Position numbers and translations under genes: made by a program
The notes under the pieces: generated by a model
What the model was told of the DNA's origin: nothing
Databases searched by the model: none
What the model saw: only the letters and a program-made list of their open reading frames with translations
Assembly: GCA_004359425.1 (NCBI GenBank)
Contig: PTEU01000001.1
Span: 241,030 to 305,029, forward strand
DNA length: 64,000 nucleotides
Source of the DNA: Ideonella sp. MAG2
GTDB lineage: Bacteria > Pseudomonadota > Gammaproteobacteria > Burkholderiales > Burkholderiaceae_C
Direction of reading: 5' to 3'
Shown here: piece after piece, positions 1 through 9,778 of the stretch
Layout: the number at the start of each line of letters is the position of its first letter
Numbering within the stretch: the first letter of the stretch is position 1

Positions 1-4
1 CCAG

Positions 5-676
5 TTGGGGGCGTTCTCGGCCGCATGGCTGCGGGCAGGCGGCGTGTATGCGGTGGCCCATGTGCGCGGAGGTGGGGCCAAGGGAGACGCCTGGTATGGG
101 GCCGGCCGCCGAGCCCACAAACCCAACACCTGGCTGGATACCCTGGCCTGCGCGCGCTACTTGCAGCAACAAGGCTGGACCTCCCCCACCAAGCTGGGCC
201 TGTGGGGGGCCAGCGCCGGGGGCATTGCGGTGGGGCGGGCCATGACCGAGCAGCCCGAGTTGTTTGCGGCCGTGGTGCTGTCGTCGGCAGCGCTGGACAT
301 GGTGAGCGCCGAACGCGAGCCCTTCGGCCCCACCAACGTGCCGGAGTTCGGCAGTGTGCGGCACAAGGCTGAGTTTCGAGACCTGTTGGCCATGAGCACC
401 TACCACCACATTCGTGACGGGGTGAACTACCCAGCCGTTTTGCTGACCCATGGCCTCAATGACCCGCGTGTGGCCTTGTGGAACAGCACCAAGACCGCTG
501 CCCGCCTGCAAGCGGCCAGCCGCAGTGGCAAGCCCGTGTTGCTGTTGGTGGATGCCCAAACCGGCCATGGCCTGGGCCATACCCGCAGCCAGCAGATGCG
601 AGTGACGGCGGCGATGCTGGGGTTCTTCCGTTGGCAGTTAGGCCTCACCGGGCCTTTGGCACCCCAGGGCGGTTAG
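5..676 (+). CDS. Prolyl oligopeptidase family (S9) C-terminal catalytic part; 5' end lies outside the window
   Basis: GGGAKGDAWY and LWGASAGG (GxSxGG nucleophile), LLTHGLNDPRV and a C-terminal His; alpha/beta hydrolase S9 pattern. Confidence 0.85.
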   Translation: MGAFSAAWLRAGGVYAVAHVRGGGAKGDAWYGAGRRAHKPNTWLDTLACARYLQQQGWTSPTKLGLWGASAGGIAVGRAMTEQPELFAAVVLSSAALDMVSAEREPFGPTNVPEFGSVRHKAEFRDLLAMSTYHHIRDGVNYPAVLLTHGLNDPRVALWNSTKTAARLQAASRSGKPVLLLVDAQTGHGLGHTRSQQMRVTAAMLGFFRWQLGLTGPLAPQGG

Positions 677-2175
677 CGGCTGTGCTCTGCCTGTACGCGC
701 GGCATCAGTTGGCGCGTGGCGTGGTAGAGGTCCAGGAACAGGCGGTGGTCGTGGTCATAGCGCTCGCGCAATGAGGCTTGCGGGGAGACCGTGCGCTCCA
801 CCGGGTTGATGCGCTCGATGTCGGTCGCGGCCATCATGCCCACCCCAATGCCCGCCAAAAAGGCCGAGCCCATGGCGGCCCCCACGGTGTGCTGGCGCAC
901 GCGCTGAGGGCGGTTGCTGATGTCCACCGAAGACTGCATCCACAGCGGATTGAGCACGCCGCCGCCCACGGCGTCTATGCCGTCTATCGGGCAAACCTCG
1001 GCAAACATGTCGAGGTTGTGGCGCGTGGCGTGGCCCACCCCTTCCATCAAAGCCCGGTACATATCGGCCCGCTGGTGGCGCAGGTTCAAGCCAAACAGAA
1101 CGCCGCGCGCGTCGGGGTCGTTGATGGGGGTGCGTTCGCCGCTGAAGTAGGGCAGGGCGATCAGGCCGTTGGCCCCCGGCGGGCTTTTGGCCCCTTCGGC
1201 CAACATCTGCGCAAAGCCGCTGTCGCGGTCATCCAGCTGCGCAATCTCGTTGCGGAACCAGTGCGTTAAGGCCCCGCCGGTGGAGACGCCGCCCATGGCC
1301 GCCCAGGTGCCGGGGAACAGATAGGGGGCAGACCAGTGCCGCGCATCGCGGTGCAGTTGCGGCACTACCTGGATGAAGAAAATCGAGGTGCCGTACATCA
1401 CCATCAGCCGACCGGGTTGCAGCACGCCCACGCTGGCGGCCTCGGCGGCGGCGTCCACCGTGCCCACGATCACCGGTGTGCCCGGGGCCAGCCCGGTTTC
1501 TTCGGCGGCTGCCAGGTGCAGCGTGCCCGCAATGTCGGTGGTCCAACGGGCCTCGGGCAGTTGATCGGGTCGGCAGGTGTCGCGGATCACCTCGGGCGCC
1601 CAGGCCAGCTTCTCGACATCGTAAAACGGCGCGTAGTTGGCCGCGCCATAGTGGTCCACCACCCATTGCCCGGTGAGGCGATGCACCAAGTAGCTGGGGC
1701 AGCCCAAGATGCGCGACGTGCGCTTGAACACCTCGGGCTCGTGCCGTGCCAGCCAGGCCACCTTGGGGCCTACGGCCTGGGTGGTCAAGGCCATGCCGCA
1801 CTGGTGCATCAGGTGCTCGGCCCCGTAGCGCGCGGTCATCTCGATGATCTCGGTCTTGGCACGAGTGTCAATGCCATAGAGCACGGCGGGGCGCAGGGCC
1901 TGGCCTTGGGCGTCCACCGGCAGCATGCACGGGCCAATGCCGCTACAGCCAATGGTGGCAATCTGCCGTGGGTCCACACCGGTACGCTCCAAGAGCTGGC
2001 GGGTGACGGACTTGAAGCCGCCCCACCAATCTTGGTCCGCGTCATGCTCGGCCCAGCCGGGTGCGGGTACGCGCATCTCGTGCGGCTGGGTGGCCGTGCT
2101 GACCACACGCCCTTGCTCGTCGAGCAGCACCCCTTTGGCGGAGTAGCTGCCGATGTCTACGCCTAGCAAATACAT
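673..2175 (-). CDS. FGGY-family carbohydrate kinase (xylulokinase-like)
   Basis: N-term MYLLGVDIGSYSAKGVLLD phosphate-binding motif, GCSGIGP, GGGVLNPLWMQ; full length 500 aa. Confidence 0.9.
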   Translation of the reverse strand: MYLLGVDIGSYSAKGVLLDEQGRVVSTATQPHEMRVPAPGWAEHDADQDWWGGFKSVTRQLLERTGVDPRQIATIGCSGIGPCMLPVDAQGQALRPAVLYGIDTRAKTEIIEMTARYGAEHLMHQCGMALTTQAVGPKVAWLARHEPEVFKRTSRILGCPSYLVHRLTGQWVVDHYGAANYAPFYDVEKLAWAPEVIRDTCRPDQLPEARWTTDIAGTLHLAAAEETGLAPGTPVIVGTVDAAAEAASVGVLQPGRLMVMYGTSIFFIQVVPQLHRDARHWSAPYLFPGTWAAMGGVSTGGALTHWFRNEIAQLDDRDSGFAQMLAEGAKSPPGANGLIALPYFSGERTPINDPDARGVLFGLNLRHQRADMYRALMEGVGHATRHNLDMFAEVCPIDGIDAVGGGVLNPLWMQSSVDISNRPQRVRQHTVGAAMGSAFLAGIGVGMMAATDIERINPVERTVSPQASLRERYDHDHRLFLDLYHATRQLMPRVQAEHSR

Positions 2176-3305
2176 GTGTACCTCCGGCGCTCAAACGAGA
2201 AGCCTGCGGGCATGTCGCGCAGCGCGGCGGCCAGCAGTTGGGCGATGGCGTCCAGGTCGCGCAGGTCGCACACCTCCGTGGGCATATGGGTGTAGCGGGC
2301 CGGAAAGCCCAAGTCCATGGACGGCACGCCCTCGTTGGTCAACTGCACATAGGACGAATCGGTGAGGCAGCCGGAGTGGGCACTGCGCTGCAAGTTCATG
2401 CCGATTTTTCGCCCCGTGGCGCTGAGGTGGTTGAGCAAGGCCGGGTGGGGCAGCGTGCCGTTGAGCGTGCCGCGCCCATGAAAGCTGTACATGCCCAATG
2501 CGGGGCCGCCGCCCAAAGTCAGCTCGCCCCTCTGGCCCAGATCGGGGGTATCACTGGCCACCATGATGTCGATGCTGATGGCGGCATCCGGCTTCAAGCG
2601 TTGGGCCGCCACCATGGCACCGCGCAGGTTGAATTCTTCTTGCACCGAGAACACGGCTTGCAGTGTGGCGGGCACAGGGTGGGCCAGCACGGCGTGCAAC
2701 AAGGCCATCAGGGCCGCGCAGCCGGCGCGATCATCCAAGGCCGTGCCCGTGACGCGATGGCCCTGCAAGCGGCTGAACTGTGGCCGGTAAGTCATGGGCG
2801 AGCCAATGCCCACGCCCAGGGCGGCCACCGCCTCGGCACTGTCCACGCCCAGGTCAAAGTAGAGCTTGTCCACCGCCACCACATGGCTCTTCTCTTCGGG
2901 GGGCGTGGCGTGGTGCGCCTTGGTGCCCACCACGCAGGGCAGGGCCTCACCCCGCTCATTCAAGACCACCATGTTCAGGCCCGGCAACACTCTCTCGGGC
3001 ACGCCTCCCACCCGCTCCACGCGGAGGTAGCCGTCGTCCTCAACCCGCCGCACCATCAGGCCCATCTGGTCGATGTGGGCAAAGACCATGACCTTGGGCG
3101 CGGCGGGGTCTGTGCCCGGCACGGTGAGGATCAGATTACCCGGCGCATCCACATGGTGCTGCACCCGGGGGTCGGTGAAGTGGGCGGCAATCGCCTCCCG
3201 CACCGGGTCTTCATAGCCCGACAGGCCGGGAATCAGGCAGAGCTGCTCCGTCCAGGCGGCAATGCGGTCTAGGCTGGCAGACGATGCAGGAGAAGAAGCG
3301 TTCAT
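2163..3305 (-). CDS. M42 family metallopeptidase / SgcX-FrvX-like protein
   Basis: IPGLSGYEDPVREAI, FAHIDQMGLMV, ALDDRAGCAALMALL, VQEEFNLRGA, SAHSGCLTDSS: M42 metal-ligand and catalytic motifs; start set at MNASSPASS. Confidence 0.87.
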   Translation of the reverse strand: MNASSPASSASLDRIAAWTEQLCLIPGLSGYEDPVREAIAAHFTDPRVQHHVDAPGNLILTVPGTDPAAPKVMVFAHIDQMGLMVRRVEDDGYLRVERVGGVPERVLPGLNMVVLNERGEALPCVVGTKAHHATPPEEKSHVVAVDKLYFDLGVDSAEAVAALGVGIGSPMTYRPQFSRLQGHRVTGTALDDRAGCAALMALLHAVLAHPVPATLQAVFSVQEEFNLRGAMVAAQRLKPDAAISIDIMVASDTPDLGQRGELTLGGGPALGMYSFHGRGTLNGTLPHPALLNHLSATGRKIGMNLQRSAHSGCLTDSSYVQLTNEGVPSMDLGFPARYTHMPTEVCDLRDLDAIAQLLAAALRDMPAGFSFERRRYTCIC

Positions 3306-3378
3306 GACCATGAGGAGGGGCGTGAGGAGCAAAGACCAGGGCGTGTGCGCCGCGCGTGATGAGCGGCTAGGGCGCAGT

Positions 3379-4191
3379 TCAGCGCAAAGACTTCACTTTG
3401 TCCATGAAGGCCTTGACACGCGCGGGGTCGACCAAATTGTCAAAGTTGCCGTCGATTTTGAAGGTGGAGCCCACCACGGCACCGTCAGACACGGCCAACT
3501 GCCTGTCCACGTTGTCGATGCGGCAGCCGGTATTGCAAAGCACCACGGTATTGGGCACGGCCTTCTTGACGCTGGACAAGACCTGCGTATCGGTCTCGGC
3601 ACCGGCCGTTAAGCCCGACACACACAGAGCATCGGGCCGGTTGTTGAAGACGGTGGACTTGGCAATGTCCACGATATTGCGGTTGCCCAAGTAAGCAGCG
3701 GCCTCAGGCACGATGTTGTAGAGCATGCGCAGGTCCGGCGCGAGCGCCATTTTGTGGCGCACGGTCGCCCCCACATTGGTGTTCCACAGGCCAAAGTCGC
3801 TGGCGTAGACGCCGGTAATGATTTCGCGGATGAAGCCAGCCCCGGTCGCGGCTGCCAGGTCGATGGAGGCGATGGGGTCCCACAGCACATTCACGCCAAA
3901 GGGGATGCGAATCTCGGACTTCAGCTCGCCGATGACGCGGGCCATGGCGGCCGTCGTCACCGTCTTGACTTGGGTCAGATAGGGCAGGCTGAACTCATTC
4001 GAGAACATCACCGCGTCCACCCCACCGTCTTGAAGGTGTTTCAAGTCATGGCGTGCCAACTCGATCACCCGCTCCATGCCCTGCTCGGCGTTGTAGCTGG
4101 GGTCACCGGGCAGTGCCTGCAAGTGGCACATGGCGATGATGGGTTTGTTGACCCCAAAGCTTTCTTTCAGCCAGTTCATACACATATCCAA
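3379..4191 (-). CDS. BtpA/SgcQ family protein
   Basis: KPIIAMCHLQALPGDPSY, GVDAVMFSNEFSLPY, IPFGVNVLWDP, VGSTFKIDGNFDN: BtpA family pattern. Confidence 0.87.
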   Translation of the reverse strand: MDMCMNWLKESFGVNKPIIAMCHLQALPGDPSYNAEQGMERVIELARHDLKHLQDGGVDAVMFSNEFSLPYLTQVKTVTTAAMARVIGELKSEIRIPFGVNVLWDPIASIDLAAATGAGFIREIITGVYASDFGLWNTNVGATVRHKMALAPDLRMLYNIVPEAAAYLGNRNIVDIAKSTVFNNRPDALCVSGLTAGAETDTQVLSSVKKAVPNTVVLCNTGCRIDNVDRQLAVSDGAVVGSTFKIDGNFDNLVDPARVKAFMDKVKSLR

Positions 4192-4251
4192 TCAAAAAAA
4201 ACCCATGGAAATGAAGAGGGGACGCTGAATCCATGTCTCCAGCGCCGCACG

Positions 4252-5328
4252 TCAGTGGTCGAACAAGAAGGCGCGCGACAGATCCAATGCCACCGTCACC
4301 GTGCTGCCCAAGGCGGGCTGCAAATCGGGGTCGCCCAGCAAACGCAAGGTGTCCTCGCCCGCCTTCAAAATGATCACGTTCTCTTTGCCCAGGCGCTCCA
4401 CGCCGTACACCGTGGCGCGCGCCACCGGCCCGGTGTCTGAAGCGCCGGTTAAGCGCAGGTGCTGCGGCCGAACGCCCAGGTAGACCGGCTTGCCCGCCGG
4501 TGCAAAGCTATGGGCGCGCTGGCACAGGCGGTCTGGCAGAGTGAACACGCCGTGCGCTGTGCGGAGCTCTAGGCCGCTGCCGCTGCCGTGGAGCTCGCCC
4601 TTGAAAAAATTCATGGGGGGCGAGCCGATGAAGCCCGCCACAAATCGATTGGCGGGTTGCTCATAAATCTCGCTAGGGGTGCCCACTTGCTGCACCCGGG
4701 CGCGGTCCATGACCACAATGGAGTCGCCCATGGTCATGGCTTCGACTTGGTCGTGGGTGACGAATACGGTGGTGACGCCCAACTGCCGCTGCAAGTGAAC
4801 AAGATCAGTGCGCAAAGACTGGCGCAGCGCGGCGTCCAGCGCCGAGAAGGGTTCGTCCATCAGGAACACCGAGGGCTGGCGCACGGTGGCCTTGGCAATG
4901 GCCACGCGCTGGCGCTCGCCGCCAGAGAGTTGGCCGGGGCGCTTATGCATCAAGGGCTCAATGCGCAGCATCTCTATCACGCGGCCAATGCGCTTGGCCT
5001 TCTCGGTGGCATCGAGGGCTGAATGCACCAAGCTCATCTCCACATTGCGCAGCGCGCTCAAATGCGGGTAGAGCAAGGCGGACTGAAACACCATGGCGAC
5101 ATTGCGCTCATGGGGGGCCAGCGTGGTGACATCAACGTCGTCAAAGAGGATGCGGCCTGAGCTGACCTCCTCAAAGCCGGCAATGCAGTTCAAGGTGGTG
5201 GTCTTGCCACAGCCCGAGGGGCCCAAGAAAACCACAAACTTGCCCGAGGGCAGCGTCAGCGTGGTTTGGTCCACGGCCACCTGGGTGTCGTAGAGCTTTC
5301 GAAGTTGGTCGATGTGTACGGTGGTCAT
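4252..5328 (-). CDS. Carbohydrate ABC transporter ATP-binding protein (UgpC/MalK type)
   Basis: Walker A GPSGCGKTT, LSGGERQRVAIAKA, Walker B VFLMDEPFSALD, TOBE-like C-terminus; start at MTTVHIDQL. Confidence 0.92.
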   Translation of the reverse strand: MTTVHIDQLRKLYDTQVAVDQTTLTLPSGKFVVFLGPSGCGKTTTLNCIAGFEEVSSGRILFDDVDVTTLAPHERNVAMVFQSALLYPHLSALRNVEMSLVHSALDATEKAKRIGRVIEMLRIEPLMHKRPGQLSGGERQRVAIAKATVRQPSVFLMDEPFSALDAALRQSLRTDLVHLQRQLGVTTVFVTHDQVEAMTMGDSIVVMDRARVQQVGTPSEIYEQPANRFVAGFIGSPPMNFFKGELHGSGSGLELRTAHGVFTLPDRLCQRAHSFAPAGKPVYLGVRPQHLRLTGASDTGPVARATVYGVERLGKENVIILKAGEDTLRLLGDPDLQPALGSTVTVALDLSRAFLFDH

Positions 5329-5362
5329 GGTGTAGGCCAAAGACGAAGAAGGGGCAGCGGAC

Positions 5363-6235
5363 TCAGCGGACCACGTCCACAAAGCCCAGGTCCGCGATGT
5401 GGCGCTGTAAGAAGTAGGCCACCAGACCGGCGGGCAGCAAGGAGAGAAACAGTGACGCCGCCAACTGGCCTGGCTGGGGCTGCAAGAACATCAGCCCCGA
5501 CACCGAGGTGGGCAGGGTGGTGGCATCTGTGCCGTTGACCAAGGCGGTGGCAAACACAAATTCATTCCAAGCGAACAAGAAAGACACCACGGCGGCCACG
5601 GCAATGCCACTCTTGGACATGGGCACGACGATGCGCAACAGCGTGGCCATGCGGCCAAAGCCGTCGATGCGAGCCAGGCGTTCCACCGGCGGTAGATTGC
5701 GAAAATAGCCGATCAACATCCAGGTGACAAAAGGCACGGTGACGGTCAAGTTGATGATCACCAAGCCCGTGCGGGTGCCCGTCAAGTTCAGCTCGGTGAA
5801 CATCACGTAAAAGGGAATCAAGGTGGACACCGGGGGCACAGAGACCGAGAACAAAATCGCCATCAGCAGCGGCGTTTTGGCCTTGAACTCAAACCGCGCG
5901 TAGGCATAGGCCAGTGGCACGATGATGAGAATGGTGAGCACCGTGACCGCGACGGCCACGATCAAGCTGTTGTAGAGCCCCAGCAAGATCTGCGCAGACT
6001 GACCAGAGGGCTCAAACACATGGCCTGCCGCATCGGTGTAGCCGTAGCCCAGGATGTTCAGGATGGCAGCGGGATGCAGGTCATGCGGCCACAGCGGCGG
6101 TGGAAATGCCGAGGCGTCCACCGGGGCCATCACCGCCACCCGCAGCAGCCAATAAATGGGCAAGAGCGTCCACAGCGCCGCTGTCAGAATGGCCAGCCAC
6201 AACCAGGGCTTGCGGGCTTGGGCAAGGCGGCTCAT
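5363..6235 (-). CDS. Carbohydrate ABC transporter permease (MalG-like)
   Basis: Multi-TM; MalFGK EAA-loop region RLARIDGFGRMATLLRIVVPMSKSGI; adjacent to second permease and ATPase. Confidence 0.88.
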   Translation of the reverse strand: MSRLAQARKPWLWLAILTAALWTLLPIYWLLRVAVMAPVDASAFPPPLWPHDLHPAAILNILGYGYTDAAGHVFEPSGQSAQILLGLYNSLIVAVAVTVLTILIIVPLAYAYARFEFKAKTPLLMAILFSVSVPPVSTLIPFYVMFTELNLTGTRTGLVIINLTVTVPFVTWMLIGYFRNLPPVERLARIDGFGRMATLLRIVVPMSKSGIAVAAVVSFLFAWNEFVFATALVNGTDATTLPTSVSGLMFLQPQPGQLAASLFLSLLPAGLVAYFLQRHIADLGFVDVVR

Positions 6236-7137
6236 GCATCACCCCCTTCTTTGCGGCCCCACACCGCATACAGCAGCAAGGTGGCCCCGACAATCATGCC
6301 CAAGAGATAGAAGGACATCGCGGCGCTGGTGCCCATATTGGTTTGGCGAAAAGCCATGTCATAGAGCGTGAAGGTCAGCGTGCTGGACGCATCACCGGGG
6401 CCGCCAGCGGTCATGACGTAAATGAAGTCCAACATCTTCATAGAGAGCACCGTGGCGATGCTGGTGAACACAAACAAGGTGTAGCGCAGCGGTGGCAGGG
6501 TCACATGCACAAAGCGCTCCCAGCGGTTGAGCTGGTCCAGGGCCGCCAAGTCATACAAGCGGCTCGGGATGGTTTGCAGATTCGCCAGCAAAAAGAACGC
6601 CACCAAGGGGGCCAGGTTCCACGCATTGCCCAGGGCCAGCAGCTCCACGATCCAGCGGCTGTCGATCAGCGACACATCTCTGGCCTCGGTAGCGCTGGTC
6701 ACGCCATGCAGGGCATTGACCAAGCTGGTGGCGATGCCGGTTTGGCCCCGCGCCAAATACGACCAAGCCACCCCAGCGGCGTAGAGCGACACCGACCAGG
6801 GCAAGATCACCAGAGTGCGCAGCCAGCCCGCGCCTTTTTTAACGCGATTCATCACCAGCGCCAAACCCAGGCCGATGGTGATGGTGAGCACCACCGAGAC
6901 CACGGTGAAGCGCACCGTGACCCAGGTGGACCACCAAAACTCGGGGGACATCAACACCTGCCGGTAGTTGTCCAGGCCGACAAACTCGGACTGAATGCCC
7001 CCCAAAAAGGACACCTCTTGAAATGACAACCACAGCGCATAGGCCATGGGGTAAGACATCACGGCCAGCATGAACACAATCACCGGCAGCGAAAGCAGCA
7101 AGGCAAATCGCTGGGCCGTCATTTCAGGATGTCGCAT
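6232..7137 (-). CDS. Sugar ABC transporter permease (MalF-like)
   Basis: Multi-TM; EAA loop YDLAALDQLNRWERFVHVTLPPLR; overlaps next permease by ATGA. Confidence 0.88.
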   Translation of the reverse strand: MRHPEMTAQRFALLLSLPVIVFMLAVMSYPMAYALWLSFQEVSFLGGIQSEFVGLDNYRQVLMSPEFWWSTWVTVRFTVVSVVLTITIGLGLALVMNRVKKGAGWLRTLVILPWSVSLYAAGVAWSYLARGQTGIATSLVNALHGVTSATEARDVSLIDSRWIVELLALGNAWNLAPLVAFFLLANLQTIPSRLYDLAALDQLNRWERFVHVTLPPLRYTLFVFTSIATVLSMKMLDFIYVMTAGGPGDASSTLTFTLYDMAFRQTNMGTSAAMSFYLLGMIVGATLLLYAVWGRKEGGDA

Positions 7138-7155
7138 GGGGGTTTCTGCCTGCTC

Positions 7156-8505
7156 TTACTTGACCAGCTTGTGCTTTTTGTTGAGCTGGTTGATCTTGTC
7201 ATTCATGTCGGCGATGACAGCCTCAACCGGCTCGTTCTTCAGCAAAAATCGACCCAGGCGCGCACGCAGATAGGAATTGAACTCTTCGGCCCACACCATC
7301 TTCCAGACATCGGGGTGCGGGGAGTTGGCATAGACCTTCAGCAGTGCGTCATAGTCTTCCGGGCGAGCCAGCCCCTTTTTGAAGGCGGCGGCGGTGGCAG
7401 GTGCCTCCATCACGGACTTGTAGCCCGAGAACAGGAAGGAGGTTTCGGCCCAACGCTGACCCACCGCCACCTTGCCGGCTTGGTCCTTGTAGCCGTACCA
7501 ACTTTGGAAGCGCTTCACGTCCTCGTTCAATGCGGGTGAGCGCTGGCGGGCGGTGCGCAGGTAGAGGGCCGAGTCCAGCAGACCCCAGGATTGGCCCTGG
7601 TAGGGTAGGAAGCTCACTTGGCCCGCGATCTTGCTCTTGGCCGGGTCGTTCAACACGCCCAGTTGGTAGGCGGCTTGGGTGGAGTAGAGATAGCGTCCCG
7701 ACCCAAAGCCCTCCACCAAAGCCGCCTCGTTATAGGACAACACGTCCTCCGAGACGATCTTGGCATTGAAGATGGCCTTCCAGGCCTCTAAGGTTTTGCC
7801 TGCCGGGCCCTTGGCGTCGAGCTGGGGCTTAAAGCTGTTGGCATCCACCACATGGCCGCCGCGGTTCAGCACCTCCCAGATGAACGCCCAACTGATGCCG
7901 TAGAACTCATTGAACCAGTGGGGCAGGTAAACGTCTTTCACGCCCTTTTTGTTCAGCTCTAAGATCTGGGCATAGAACTCGTCCCAGTTTTTGGGTTGCG
8001 CCGTGATGCCCAGCTCTTTGGCGCGCTTGAGATTGCTCATCATCATGCCGCGCGTGGACAAGAAATAGCTCAAGCCCAGGGTCTTGCCTTTGTAGGACCA
8101 GGCGTCGCGCACATTGGGGTACATGTCCTCATAGGCTTCTTTGAAGCCCGGCACATCGTCGGCGGGCAAGATCCAACCCGCTTCAAAAAAGCGCACCGCA
8201 GTGGGCGGGTTGGCATAGATGATGTCGAGCTTGTCCTTGGCAATCAGCGCCTTCTCCATCAGCGTGGGATAGTCGCCGTGGGTGACCGTGGCGTAGTCCA
8301 CATTGCCATTGAGTTCGCGGTTGTAGCGGTTGACGTTGTCAGTGACGATCTCGGGCTTGAAGGGCCAGCCTCGGAAGTACAGCTTCTCTTTGCTGGTGGG
8401 TCCCAGGTCAGCGGCCCAGGCCGTGCTGGCGGCGAAGGTCACACCGGCGACGCAGGCGAGCGCCAAGGTCGATAGACGCGGTCCTCGGAATGCAAACTTG
8501 AACAT
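7156..8505 (-). CDS. Extracellular solute-binding protein of a carbohydrate ABC transporter
   Basis: Signal peptide (LACVAGVTFAASTAWA), 449 aa, directly upstream of two permeases. Confidence 0.85.
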   Translation of the reverse strand: MFKFAFRGPRLSTLALACVAGVTFAASTAWAADLGPTSKEKLYFRGWPFKPEIVTDNVNRYNRELNGNVDYATVTHGDYPTLMEKALIAKDKLDIIYANPPTAVRFFEAGWILPADDVPGFKEAYEDMYPNVRDAWSYKGKTLGLSYFLSTRGMMMSNLKRAKELGITAQPKNWDEFYAQILELNKKGVKDVYLPHWFNEFYGISWAFIWEVLNRGGHVVDANSFKPQLDAKGPAGKTLEAWKAIFNAKIVSEDVLSYNEAALVEGFGSGRYLYSTQAAYQLGVLNDPAKSKIAGQVSFLPYQGQSWGLLDSALYLRTARQRSPALNEDVKRFQSWYGYKDQAGKVAVGQRWAETSFLFSGYKSVMEAPATAAAFKKGLARPEDYDALLKVYANSPHPDVWKMVWAEEFNSYLRARLGRFLLKNEPVEAVIADMNDKINQLNKKHKLVK

Positions 8506-8691
8506 GAATGTCTCCTGACAAGGGTGATACCGCCGCCTGACCGCTCAGGTGCTACCGGCATCGGGTTGGGTTGCGAGAAAACCATTCCATGGCCAACGGC
8601 CCTGGAACAACTGCTGAGATGTCCTCAGGCGGCAGCGTGTGCCCTCGGGAACTCACAGATCATGAATAACACTGAAATGAGCGAATTAAAT

Positions 8692-9498
8692 TCAGGCGTA
8701 AATCACGCGTGCGAACGCCTGTGCGTAGTCGGCAATCAGCGCGCGCGTGGGTTCATCGGTCACCAAGACATCAATCTGGTGCAGGCCGCACACCGGGGCC
8801 ATCTTGCGGTGATTGAACTTGCTGTGGTCAGCCATCACGACACATTGCTTGGCACTGCGCATGGCCAAGGACTTGACCCGCGCTTCATCAATGGCTGAGT
8901 TGGTTAAACCTTGCTTGGCAATGGCGTCAGCCCCCATGAAAAAGGTGTCCACCATCAGGCTCTCCAGCACGGCGTCCGTCCATGGCCCCACCACGCTGAA
9001 CAATCCGGGGCGCACGCGCCCCCCCGCAATCAACACCTCGGTTTGGCTGTGGGCGGCGGCCTCGGCTACTTTCAGGTCCAGGGCAACCACCGTGATACGC
9101 CGCCCCGCCAAGCGCTTGGCCAGGGCCAAAGAGGTTGTGCCCGAGTCCAGCAAGATGGTGCTGCCGTCTTCCACCAGGGTGGCGGCGGCTTGGGCAATGG
9201 CATCCTTGGCCACTCGCCCTTGGCCAACTTTTTCTTGGAACGCGGGTTCGTAGTCGGCGGTGGATTGTTCGGTGGCCTCGCGTTCGGGGCTCACACACAC
9301 CACCCCGCCATGGGTGCGCTTGAGCAAGTTCAAGTCTTCCAATGCCGCCATGTCTCGGCGCACCGTGGCTGACGAGGCACCCAATGCCGCCACCAGGTCC
9401 GTGGTGGTGATGGATTTGCGCTGTCGCACCAACTCCAGCAAACGTTGGCGTCGAACCTCGGGCAGCGCCAGAGAGGGGTCGAAAGAAGTGTCTGTCAT
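8692..9498 (-). CDS. DeoR/GlpR family transcriptional regulator
   Basis: N-term HTH RRQRLLELVRQRKSITTTDLVAALGASSATVRRDMAALE; C-term sensor with LLDSGTT and ADHSKF. Confidence 0.9.
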   Translation of the reverse strand: MTDTSFDPSLALPEVRRQRLLELVRQRKSITTTDLVAALGASSATVRRDMAALEDLNLLKRTHGGVVCVSPEREATEQSTADYEPAFQEKVGQGRVAKDAIAQAAATLVEDGSTILLDSGTTSLALAKRLAGRRITVVALDLKVAEAAAHSQTEVLIAGGRVRPGLFSVVGPWTDAVLESLMVDTFFMGADAIAKQGLTNSAIDEARVKSLAMRSAKQCVVMADHSKFNHRKMAPVCGLHQIDVLVTDEPTRALIADYAQAFARVIYA

Positions 9499-9689
9499 AT
9501 CGCCGTCCAAGAACCGGTGAGTCAGGGGGGTTGAGAAGGATTCAATCACCAATGATCGCATCTGGTCAGCACCCATCGCCCGCCAATGGCGATGTGGCGA
9601 GGGCGCTGAGACAGCGAAAGGGGGTGAAGCGATCAAGTCAAACCTCTTGGATCGGATAGAAGGCGGGCCTGTGGTGGACTGCTCTTCAA

Positions 9690-9770
9690 TGATGTGATCG
9701 TATTTGATCGTAAATGCGCAAATGCTGCACTAGTGGATTTCACTAATGATCCAAAACAATCGTAAACAGT
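9690..9770. promoter_or_regulatory. Candidate operator cluster for the DeoR-type regulator
   Basis: Repeated TGATCGTA at 9695 and 9705, CAATCGTAAA at 9757, and small dyad TAGTG-gattt-CACTA at 9731-9745. Confidence 0.4.
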
Positions 9771-9778
9771 CGGTTGAT

